From Maribacter algicola (GTDB lineage Bacteria > Bacteroidota > Bacteroidia > Flavobacteriales > Flavobacteriaceae), in the NCBI RefSeq assembly GCF_003933245.1, contig NZ_QUSX01000001.1, forward strand, positions 1,860,001 through 1,924,000: DNA of 64,000 nucleotides. The letters are read 5' to 3'. Every line of letters starts with the position of its first letter. Positions within the stretch are counted from its first letter, which is position 1. The translations under genes and the position numbers were made by a program. The notes below the pieces were generated by a model. The model made no database searches and was not told the origin of the DNA. It was given only the letters and a program-made list of their open reading frames with translations. Below, piece after piece: positions 8,236-14,491 of the stretch.

Positions 8236-8360
8236 GTCTCGGCTATGAGTAGTTGCGTGGTTTGACACTTAACTTTGCAAGTACACACCAAACTGAAAAT
8301 CCGCGAGGATTTTCAGAAGTAGCTGAGAATAAGCAATTACTTATAGCCATTGTTGTGCCA
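8229..8360. repeat. attC-like element (junction d, distal), close copy of 8942-9075
   Basis: It begins CACGGTCTCGGCTATGAG and ends CTTATAGCCATTGTTGTGCC. GGCTATGAGTAGTTG pairs with CAATTACTTATAGCC across the element at nearly every position, and an inner hairpin CTGAAAATCC/GGATTTTCAG is present. It is about 90% identical by eye to the element at 8942-9075, so the Nudix-like gene between them is bracketed by direct copies. With the two modules before it, it fills the 7805-8385 gap; I see no gene there. Confidence 0.7.
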
Positions 8361-8385
8361 CGTATTTTGTTCGATTTGTTAAAAG

Positions 8386-8925
8386 TTAAAGAGAATAAAA
8401 CTCTTCAATAATTTCAGTTTTCCAAATGTCATTTTCTTTAAATTGGCGCAAAGTCCCACCTAAAATACGATTTGGAGTATCTATAACGCCTTTAATCATT
8501 AAGCTTATATGAGGAAATGTAATAAGTTCTGTTGCCTCATCAACTGATACCCATTTTATTTCATCAATTCCAGTTGGTTTTTTCAACATTAGAGATTCAA
8601 TCTTTGCCACATAAACATTTCTCAAAGAGGTAGAGTATTCATTGTTAATTTCGCGCTTAAGAAGAAAAACACCTCTTAATTTAGGTTCTTCTATTTCAAT
8701 TCCGTAACTCTTAGCCAAATTGTTTAAGCCGTTTTGGATTGTCTCATCTTGTGTTTGATAAAAACCTTGTGTTACCCATACATTAGCATTTTCAACTTTA
8801 ACCACCATAATTTTATTCTCGGCATTTATAAGCACAAGTCGATGAAATATTTTTATCTCTGGTTCATTCTGACCGAAAACAGAGTTTAGGAATAATATGA
8901 ATAGTATGAAGATCGTTTTTTTCAT
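8386..8925 (-). CDS. secreted Nudix-like protein with a degenerate Nudix box
   Basis: The start is the ATG giving MKKTIFILFILFLNSVFGQ, a clear signal peptide; an upstream in-frame GTG lies inside the palindromic element and is unlikely. The body (EIKIFHRLVLINAENKIMVV, WVTQGFYQTQDE, LRGVFLLKRE, IDEIKWVSVDEATELI) follows the strand order of Nudix hydrolases. However, the REUxEExGU part of the Nudix box reads NLAKSYGI here, so the metal-binding glutamates are missing. A catalytic role in nucleotide hydrolysis is therefore doubtful, and export would be unusual for the family. It is the only gene in its unit between two near-identical palindromes. Confidence 0.6.
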   Translation of the reverse strand: MKKTIFILFILFLNSVFGQNEPEIKIFHRLVLINAENKIMVVKVENANVWVTQGFYQTQDETIQNGLNNLAKSYGIEIEEPKLRGVFLLKREINNEYSTSLRNVYVAKIESLMLKKPTGIDEIKWVSVDEATELITFPHISLMIKGVIDTPNRILGGTLRQFKENDIWKTEIIEEFYSL

Positions 8926-8941
8926 AACTGTTTTTATATGT

Positions 8942-9075
8942 GGCACAACGGTCTCGGCTATGAGTAGTTGGGTGGTTTAGCACTTAATTTTGCAAGTACA
9001 CACCAGGCTGAAAATCCGCTAGGATTTTCAGAAGTAGGCGAGAACAAGCAATTACTTATAGCCAATGTTGTACGC
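8942..9075. repeat. attC-like palindromic junction element (junction e)
   Basis: The clearest of the set. Ends are GGCACAAC and GTTGTACGC, which pair directly. The left spacer GGTCTC faces the right spacer AAT, an asymmetry like the unpaired central spacers of attC sites. Then GGCTATGAGTAGTTG pairs with CAATTACTTATAGCC, and the tip has CTGAAAATCC/GGATTTTCAG. The ends match the integron core consensus RYYYAAC/GTTRRRY at six of seven positions on each side. It separates the Nudix-like gene from the esterase gene with almost no other sequence. Confidence 0.7.
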
Positions 9076-9077
9076 AG

Positions 9078-10127
9078 TTATTTTTTCAATTCATATAAAT
9101 AATTCGCAGCAGCTTTACTAATTTCTCTATAATCGTGTCCGATATTTGGAATAATTTCTAATTTCCAATTGAATTCAGAGTTTAATTCCGATGCGATTTT
9201 TTTTGATTCATTATAAAAATATGTTCCTCTTTCCAGTCTATGAAGACCTTGTTTGTCAACTTCTGGTGAGTGTCTTAAATCTCCTCTCGTTTCATTGGCA
9301 TCGTCTTTTTCTCCAAGAAACAAGACAAGGTTTTTACTGAAATCTATTTCCTTTTCTAACAGATAACTGTCTTTTAAACCAGTTGGAAAATTTTCTCTAT
9401 CTGTCGGGACAGTGTACCAACCTGAATTTGATGATAAAATTCTATTAGCTTTATTATCTGACTTAAAAATAGCAAGACGATGTAGAATTTGTCCGCCAGC
9501 AGAATGCCCGAACAAATCGTAAGTATCTGTTTTAAGATTAAGTTTTTCTTTTGTTAAATTGAAAATTCGGTCAAAATCGTTGTAAATCCATTTATTAGGG
9601 TTCTTGCTAATTTTAAAATCTGTCATAGCTGTTCTCTCGTCATTTATTTCCACATCTGTAATCATTCCTGCCAAATTGTAGCTCCAAAATTCAGGATAAT
9701 ATCTTTCAGAGTATTCGGGTGATAGAACAAGAACATTGTATTTTTCGGCTTTTTCAATCCAAGCATCTCGATATTCATCTCCATTTCGCCCAGCACCTGG
9801 TAATACAATCACAGTTGGCGATTCGGATTTCAGATTCTTTGGTTTATAGTAATGAATGATTATTTGTTTTTCTTCTTGAAATCCTCCATCAATTAAAAAT
9901 TTCCCACTTCCGTCCTGAATATTAATTTCATTTAAGATTAGTTCCTTTTCAGGAAGTAAATCACTTTTTTTAATAAGGTTCATTTTACAGTGTGGACAAA
10001 TTCCAGATTCGTTAAAAGTCAATTCGTCACAAGGTAAATCACAAGGTTTGCATACATACTCTCCCGTTTGGTCTTTACAAGAAATAAGAGCGAAAAGAAC
10101 TAGAATAAATAAAAATTTTGATTTCAT
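9078..10127 (-). CDS. lipoprotein alpha/beta hydrolase with N-terminal metal-binding domain
   Basis: A 349-residue lipoprotein (LVLFALISC lipobox). Residues about 24-55 hold VCKPCDLPCDE...GICPHCKMNL, a CxxC...CPxC.M pattern like the heavy-metal-binding domain found on copper-transport proteins. From about residue 70 comes an alpha/beta hydrolase: VIVLPGAGRNGDEYRDAW (oxyanion region), LFGHSAGGQ (nucleophile serine) and IPNIGHDYREIS (catalytic histidine). A DDANETRGD segment may carry the acid. The enzyme is probably an esterase anchored on the periplasmic or outer face. Joining a metal-binding ribbon to a hydrolase is unusual. Its 3' end lies immediately next to the palindrome at 8942-9075. 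Confidence 0.75.
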   Translation of the reverse strand: MKSKFLFILVLFALISCKDQTGEYVCKPCDLPCDELTFNESGICPHCKMNLIKKSDLLPEKELILNEINIQDGSGKFLIDGGFQEEKQIIIHYYKPKNLKSESPTVIVLPGAGRNGDEYRDAWIEKAEKYNVLVLSPEYSERYYPEFWSYNLAGMITDVEINDERTAMTDFKISKNPNKWIYNDFDRIFNLTKEKLNLKTDTYDLFGHSAGGQILHRLAIFKSDNKANRILSSNSGWYTVPTDRENFPTGLKDSYLLEKEIDFSKNLVLFLGEKDDANETRGDLRHSPEVDKQGLHRLERGTYFYNESKKIASELNSEFNWKLEIIPNIGHDYREISKAAANYLYELKK

Positions 10128-10162
10128 TGTTGATTGATTTGATTGATGTTTGTTCTAATTGC

Positions 10163-10576
10163 GTACAACGCCGCGCTATGTGCAGTCCGGCGAATTTTAT
10201 GGAAATATAGTGAAAACCATCAACGATGGTTCGGTTATCTGACCGGTTTCGGATATTGCTAACCGAATCATCGTTCATCGATAAGGCTACGTAGTGGCCG
10301 TCTATCGTGGTTTTCACGGTATTGGGAATATAATTTGTCGACCAGATTACATATAGCGTCCTGATATGTCGAGTAGATAAGCCGTAGCGGCGGTCTTTGC
10401 AAAGAGGTCCCTTATCCTAGGGCCATTGCAATCTGACATAGCCCTGCGATGATGTCGACTAGCTTTTGGTGCGGCAATTGCGCTAGCAATGCGACAAAAG
10501 TACGCCGCAGGCGTATTCGACATCATCGGTCTAGTATAAGCGGTCGTTTTAATGCCGCTTATACATTGTTGTAAGC
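10163..10576. repeat. composite palindromic junction element (junction f, with module C)
   Basis: It runs from GTACAACGCCGCGCTATGTG to TTATACATTGTTGTAAGC and fills the whole 10,128-10,581 gap; no gene is seen. The first part is a long hairpin closed by GCGCTATGTG/CATATAGCGTC, with GTGAAAACCA (10,210-10,219) pairing with TGGTTTTCAC (10,308-10,317) inside. Next is the GGTCCCTTATCCTA block shared with module B. Then comes module C (10,448-10,530), bounded by GATGATGTCGA/TCGACATCATC. Last is a short unit with a perfect ten-base stem GTATAAGCGG/CCGCTTATAC (10,534-10,564) before GTTGTAAGC. Confidence 0.65.
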
Positions 10577-10581
10577 AGTTT

Positions 10582-11046
10582 TTATTTGATTCGTTTTTTA
10601 AGGAGCAATATTTGTCCAAGATGATAGTATGTATGTTCAATCATCGCATCTATATTCCTGTAATATGTTCCATATTGTTTATCCACAAAATCCGACATTA
10701 TTTCTTCGTCTGACATCTTACTTACCAGTTCAATAAATTCTTCAGAATCAAAGCAAAATTTATTTACTAGATTCTTCCAATCTTGTTCTGATTTTATTGG
10801 AGGAGAATCAAAACTAAATTTATCTCGTATGTCAAGGGTTCCTCCTTTAAGGACTTTAATTATTCCATCCAAGTAATAATCAATGTGGAAGGTCAAATCA
10901 GCAATAGTATTGTAATTTTCAACTTTTTGTGTTGCTTGTTTCCAGTTAAGACTAACTATCTGTTCTTTGAAATTTGTTCCTAAAACCCATTTTCCTTCCA
11001 ATAAAATCTCTTTTAAACGATTGGACAAATATTCGTTAAGTTTCAT
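10582..11046 (-). CDS. DinB-like four-helix-bundle protein
   Basis: A 154-residue helical protein. DLTFHIDYYLDGIIKVLKGG supplies the first conserved histidine, and the C-terminal MIEHTYYHLGQILLLKK has the family's HxxxHxGQ-type metal ligands. This layout matches DinB/DUF1572-like proteins of the DinB/YfiT superfamily, some of which are metal-dependent thiol transferases. No substrate can be inferred. It is a single-gene unit between composite palindromic elements and begins about 30 bp from the next one. Confidence 0.8.
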   Translation of the reverse strand: MKLNEYLSNRLKEILLEGKWVLGTNFKEQIVSLNWKQATQKVENYNTIADLTFHIDYYLDGIIKVLKGGTLDIRDKFSFDSPPIKSEQDWKNLVNKFCFDSEEFIELVSKMSDEEIMSDFVDKQYGTYYRNIDAMIEHTYYHLGQILLLKKRIK

Positions 11047-11076
11047 TCTAAGCCAGTTTTTGTTTTTTCAGCTTGC

Positions 11077-11268
11077 GTACAACGCAGGGCTATGTGAAGC
11101 CACGTTACGGATTTTAAATTTACGCAACTTGTTGGGATAAATTTAAAATACGTGTTGAACGTGGACAGGTTGCATATAGCCGTTGATATGTACTTTTTTC
11201 CTCGATGGCACCTAAAGGTGATAGGTTGGCTGGTCCCTTATCCTACGGCCAATGTAATCTGGCATAGC
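11077..11268. repeat. attC-like module A copy 2 plus start of module B (junction g)
   Basis: It begins GTACAACGCAGGGCTATGTG. From 11,081 to 11,227 it is identical to 3404-3550, and the match continues with one mismatch to GGTCCCTTATCCTACGG. The same inner stem (ATTTTAAATTTA/TAAATTTAAAAT) and outer GGCTATGTG/CATATAGCC pairing are present. After CCTACGGCCAATGTAATCTGGCATAGC the sequence passes into module C instead of the rest of module B. Confidence 0.7.
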
Positions 11269-11272
11269 GCGG

Positions 11273-11356
11273 CGATGATGTCGACTGGCTTTTGGTGCGG
11301 TAATTGCGCCAGCAATGCGACAAAAGTACGCCGCAGGCGTATTCGACATCATCGGT
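11273..11356. repeat. palindromic module C, copy 2
   Basis: It is bounded by GATGATGTCGA and TCGACATCATCGG, which pair. The inside carries CTTTTGGTGCGG, GCGCCAGCAATGCG and GTACGCCGCAGGCGTA. It differs from the copy at 10,448-10,530 at only a few positions, several of which (A/G, C/T, T/C) lie in inner stems. It is more GC-rich than the surrounding genes. Short frames that recur in both copies read through the palindrome and are not taken as genes. Confidence 0.65.
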
Positions 11357-11616
11357 TGGGCTATGATTTCGTTGCGGACTTTTGAAAGTGTTGATATATA
11401 AAATGCACGTATATGGAATGCCTGCTGTGCGAAGTTGCAAACTTCACACTTCATCAATGCATCATCTAATTTAAAACTTTGTGCTTTGAAGTAGCAAACT
11501 TCGAAGAGCGGGATTGCTGTTTGTTTAAATTATTGCCAACGTAGGAGTATAAATCATTGATAATCTATATTTCTTTTACATGAGCAATATAACCAATAAT
11601 GACATAAGGGCATAAA
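11357..11616. other. gene-free array end with two GCA-loop hairpins
   Basis: This is the right end of the palindrome array. It holds two similar hairpins: GTGCGAAGTT-GCA-AACTTCACAC (11,427-11,449) and GCTTTGAAGT-AGCAA-ACTTCGAAGAGC (11,483-11,509). At about 11,532 there is a degenerate copy of the array's left signature (GCCAACGTAGGAGTAT). No gene is seen before the terminator at 11,617. Confidence 0.45.
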
Positions 11617-11640
11617 AAAGGACGGCCATCGCCGTCCTTT
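11617..11640 (-). terminator. intrinsic terminator of the GT2 operon
   Basis: AAAGGACGGC-CATC-GCCGTCCTTT forms a perfect ten-base stem. On the minus strand it is followed by a T-rich run, 22 bp after the stop of the GT2 synthase gene. It also marks the border between core genes and the accessory array. Confidence 0.85.
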
Positions 11641-11661
11641 ATATTTAAACAAATTTGTCTT

Positions 11662-13146
11662 TTATGCTCTTGCCGTTAAGCTTTTAAAGAAGACAAAGCT
11701 AAAGCCTAGGAACAACATAAAGTGGAACGGGAACAATCCAAAATCGTTCAAGGGAACCGCACTGTACATGCCAAAAAGGAAATACAACATTAAGGCGAAT
11801 TCCAAGATCATGTTGGGAGACAGTTTCTTTGCCAGATACTTGTTGCCCTTCCAGCTTTGTGTCAGGTTATTGATGTTGAACTTGGGCGTACGTACAAATT
11901 CACTGCGCTTGCCCATGTGTCCTTCCAAAACCGCAATGGAGTTGTGTAGCGAGAAGCCCAAGGCTACCGAGAAAAAGGTAAAGAACAGTTTTATGTAGTC
12001 CACAAAATTGTCAAAGCTACTGCCCTGAACGCTCTTGTAGGTAAACCAATAACAGATGAATAGGATGATGGTACTTAGGATGAAAAAGCTAGTTGCCTCG
12101 AACACCCAACCCAAATGCCCATACATATTTTTAATGTACAGCATGGGGATACTCAAAAAGGCCACAATGAAGACACATAGGAACATACTGCTGTTCAATA
12201 GGTGCATCACCCCATGAAACTTCGTCTTAAACGGAATGTTTTTCGCTGTGATTACGCTCCAAACGGTCTTTCTAAAGTTTTCCGCACCACCTTTGTTCCA
12301 ACGGAACTGCTGCGAACGGGCCGCACTGATTACGACAGGTAGCTCGGCAGGCGTCTCCACGTCCTCCAAATACTTAAACTTCCAATTCTTCAATTGGGCA
12401 CGATAGCTCAAGTCCAAGTCCTCGGTCAAAGTATCGCCTTCCCAGTTACCGGCATCCAAAATGGTCTCTTTTCTCCAGATACCCGCCGTACCGTTAAAGT
12501 TGATAAAGTGTCCTTTGGCGTTTCTGCCCACTTGCTCCAAGGTGAAGTGTGCATCCAGGGCAAAGGCCTGTATTTTGGTCAAGGTGGAATAGTCGCGGTT
12601 CAAGTGCCCCCAACGGGTCTGTACCACACCAATTTCCGGATCTTTAAAGTAGATAACGGTTTTCTTCAACCAATCTGGAGATGGCATAAAGTCGGCATCA
12701 AAAATAGCGATGAACTCGCCTTTGGCGATCTTAAGCCCTTCCTTAAGTGCTCCGGCCTTAAAGCCCGTTCTATCCGTTCTGCGGATATGCTGTATGTCCA
12801 ATCCGGTTTCCTGAAGTTCGGATATGCGTTGCGCGGTCACTGCCACGGAGTCATCCGTTGAGTCGTCCAACACCTGGATTTCCAACTTGCTTTTTGGGTA
12901 TTCTATCTTGGCAATGTTTTCCAACAGACGCTCCATTACATATTCCTCGTTGTACACGGGAAGCTGAATGGTAACAAAAGGAATTTCCTTGGGATCCAAT
13001 AAATTGAATTTTGGAGCCGTTTGGTTCTTCCTTTTTTGGGAAAGGTAATTGACCAAAAGGTTCAATTGGGCCAAACTGTAAAAGAAGATCAACAGCAGTG
13101 CAATACTATAGATCGCGATGATAATGTAAGAGATGGTAAGTGCCAT
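11662..13146 (-). CDS. processive family 2 glycosyltransferase (cellulose/mannan synthase-like)
   Basis: A 494-residue membrane GT2 enzyme. One N-terminal helix (residues about 5-28) precedes the catalytic domain: PVYNEEYVMERLL, QVLDDSTDDS, FDADFMPSPDW (DxD), TLTEDLDLSYR (TED) and QQFRWNKGG (QxxRW). Three or four C-terminal helices follow from about residue 315. The D, DxD, TED, QxxRW set is that of processive beta-glycan synthases; the overall length and absence of a PilZ domain are closer to CslA-type glucomannan synthases than to BcsA. The gene is 1 bp downstream of a second GT2 gene and likely shares its transcript. The polymer made is not known. Confidence 0.85.
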   Translation of the reverse strand: MALTISYIIIAIYSIALLLIFFYSLAQLNLLVNYLSQKRKNQTAPKFNLLDPKEIPFVTIQLPVYNEEYVMERLLENIAKIEYPKSKLEIQVLDDSTDDSVAVTAQRISELQETGLDIQHIRRTDRTGFKAGALKEGLKIAKGEFIAIFDADFMPSPDWLKKTVIYFKDPEIGVVQTRWGHLNRDYSTLTKIQAFALDAHFTLEQVGRNAKGHFINFNGTAGIWRKETILDAGNWEGDTLTEDLDLSYRAQLKNWKFKYLEDVETPAELPVVISAARSQQFRWNKGGAENFRKTVWSVITAKNIPFKTKFHGVMHLLNSSMFLCVFIVAFLSIPMLYIKNMYGHLGWVFEATSFFILSTIILFICYWFTYKSVQGSSFDNFVDYIKLFFTFFSVALGFSLHNSIAVLEGHMGKRSEFVRTPKFNINNLTQSWKGNKYLAKKLSPNMILEFALMLYFLFGMYSAVPLNDFGLFPFHFMLFLGFSFVFFKSLTARA

Positions 13147-13147
13147 A

Positions 13148-13837
13148 TTATTTTAAACTGTATTTAAAGATCCAACCCAATATTTTTACTCCGGCAAAGA
13201 TAGTACCTTTTACCGTACCGGACACTTTTGAAACACCAATTCTTTTTTTGTAACGCACTGGTACTTCGGTATATGCCATTTTTTTTCGCAAAATTTTCAA
13301 CTGCATTTCTACCGTCCATCCGTACGTTTTGTCCTCCATTTTCAATTCTTTGAGACTTTCGTATTTTATCGCCCTAAAAGGTCCCAAATCCGTAAATTTA
13401 GAGCCAAAAAACAAACGCATTAAAAATGTGGCCAATTGGTTGCCAAAAACCTGTTGCGGGGTCATGGAACCTTCCTCCCGCAAACTTTTTTTTCTGGCGC
13501 CTACAACAAAATCAAGATCGTTTTCAATAATGGGAGCTACAAGCCTATCCAATTCCTCCGGATAGTCAGAATAGTCTCCGTCGATAAATACGATAATATC
13601 CGGTTGTTTGGATTGCTTGGCGATGTAATCCATACCACAAAGACAGGCATATCCATACCCTTTTTTGGTCTCCGTAAGCACGGTAGCCCCGGCTTTACGG
13701 GCATTTTCAACGGTGGCATCCGTAGATGCATTGTTAATAACTATTATTTCCGAAACCGATTTTGGAAGGTCGTGGATAACATGCGCAATGGAATCTGCTT
13801 CATTAAAGGCGGGAATAATAACCTTAATGTCTGTCAT
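13148..13837 (-). CDS. family 2 glycosyltransferase, DPM1/polyprenyl-phosphate type
   Basis: A 229-residue soluble GT2 enzyme. KVIIPAFNEADSIAHVI opens the fold. VINNASTDATVENARKAGATV, KKGYGYACLCGMDYIA and VFIDGDYSDYPEEL (DxD, metal and nucleotide-sugar binding) follow, and later DLGPFRAIKYESL and GWTVEMQLKI. These are the motifs of dolichol- or undecaprenyl-phosphate sugar transferases. It is first in a two-gene operon with the processive GT2, with a 1 bp gap. A plausible but unproven role is to load a lipid carrier for surface glycan synthesis. Confidence 0.85.
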   Translation of the reverse strand: MTDIKVIIPAFNEADSIAHVIHDLPKSVSEIIVINNASTDATVENARKAGATVLTETKKGYGYACLCGMDYIAKQSKQPDIIVFIDGDYSDYPEELDRLVAPIIENDLDFVVGARKKSLREEGSMTPQQVFGNQLATFLMRLFFGSKFTDLGPFRAIKYESLKELKMEDKTYGWTVEMQLKILRKKMAYTEVPVRYKKRIGVSKVSGTVKGTIFAGVKILGWIFKYSLK

Positions 13838-13963
13838 TATCTTAAAGGGAAATAGCGGTTAGCCATGTTAAAGTGAAATCAGTCGTAAAAGTACCAATAA
13901 CTTACAAGCTTTTGGAATACTTCTTATTAATGAGGTTGAAGTTTTGGTTGTATAAGCTGCGAC

Positions 13964-13978
13964 CAGCTCAGCGTGACA
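13964..13978. repeat. REP-like repeat, left of GIY-YIG gene
   Basis: CAGCTCAGCGTGACA, nearly the same as the end of the repeat at 14,314-14,335 and in the same direction. The two copies bracket the GIY-YIG gene. Confidence 0.55.
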
Positions 13979-13990
13979 ATTGGAAAGGAA

Positions 13991-14296
13991 TTAATCTCCT
14001 TTTCCAAACTGCGTGTAATTTTTAGAAAACTTAATAAGGTCGCTCCAATTTTCATTTATCAAAGCCTGTTTCTTTCGGTGCGACCAACCCTTTATCTGTT
14101 TTTCGATTTTTATCGCTTCGGATGGATTTTCACATTGAATCTGCCACACCAATTTTACAGGTCTTCTTAAATAGGTATAACTATCTTTTCTGAAGCCATT
14201 TTGATGCTGAATTACTCTTTTGTCCAAGTCATTGGTCACGCCAGTGTACAACGTGCCGTCCGAACATTTTAAAATGTATACGTAGTAGAATTTCAT
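13991..14296 (-). CDS. GIY-YIG nuclease domain protein
   Basis: A 101-residue single-domain protein. It starts KFYYVYILKCSDGTLYTGVT, the GIY-YIG signature in the YVYILKC...LYTGVT form. VIQHQNGF then leads to YLRRPVKLVWQ (conserved arginine region) and SEAIKIEKQIKGWSHRKKQAL (catalytic glutamate and KxxKGW). It belongs to the small UPF0213/YhbQ-like group. Direct REP-like repeats lie on both sides, and the end of the gene sits in the palindrome TTGGAAAGGA/TCCTTTTCCAA. That arrangement suggests a small mobile or recombining unit. Confidence 0.9.
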   Translation of the reverse strand: MKFYYVYILKCSDGTLYTGVTNDLDKRVIQHQNGFRKDSYTYLRRPVKLVWQIQCENPSEAIKIEKQIKGWSHRKKQALINENWSDLIKFSKNYTQFGKGD

Positions 14297-14313
14297 TCAA
14301 TTGAATTAATGCG

Positions 14314-14468
14314 CTTCGACAGGCTCAGCGTGACATTTCGTCTTTTATTTGTCGGTCTAGCCTCGACTGCTTCATGTTAGAGGTGTAAATACCCTTTTAT
14401 CTCAATTATGCTTCGCAAAGTTCAGCATCACATTCGAGTCTCGTTTGTCAGTCCGAGCCTGTCGAGGA
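14314..14468. repeat. inverted REP-like pair downstream of the Fe-S protein gene
   Basis: CTTCGACAGGCTCAGCGTGACA (14,314-14,335) and TGTCAGTCCGAGCCTGTCGAGG (14,446-14,467) are inverted copies. A decayed copy (CTTCGCAAAGTTCAGCATCACA) lies between them. The pair can fold into a large hairpin downstream of the membrane Fe-S protein gene, where it could end or stabilise the minus-strand transcript. Confidence 0.6.
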
Positions 14469-14491
14469 CCCATATACATACTTATTAAGAC

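Noticed and set aside
8040..8291. Open frame of 83 codons across module B and the next palindrome
   Set aside because: It lies wholly in repeated palindromic DNA, has no recognisable domain, and the equivalent frame is not kept in the other module B copy.
10163..10576. CRISPR array
   Set aside because: The repeats are palindromic modules of different lengths without regular spacers, and no cas gene is near.
10347..10640. Open frames of similar sequence in module C (also 11,212-11,457)
   Set aside because: The similarity comes from the DNA repeat itself. The frames start differently, overlap the real DinB-like gene in one case, and read like translated stem-loops.
1792..11540. Calling the array a classical integron
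   Set aside because: No integrase or attI site is in the window, the end sequences match the RYYYAAC/GTTRRRY consensus only partly, and one unit holds four genes. Kept as attC-like only.
12394..12861. 155-codon frame opposite the processive GT2 gene
   Set aside because: It is a shadow of the well-supported GT2 gene, which carries all catalytic motifs.
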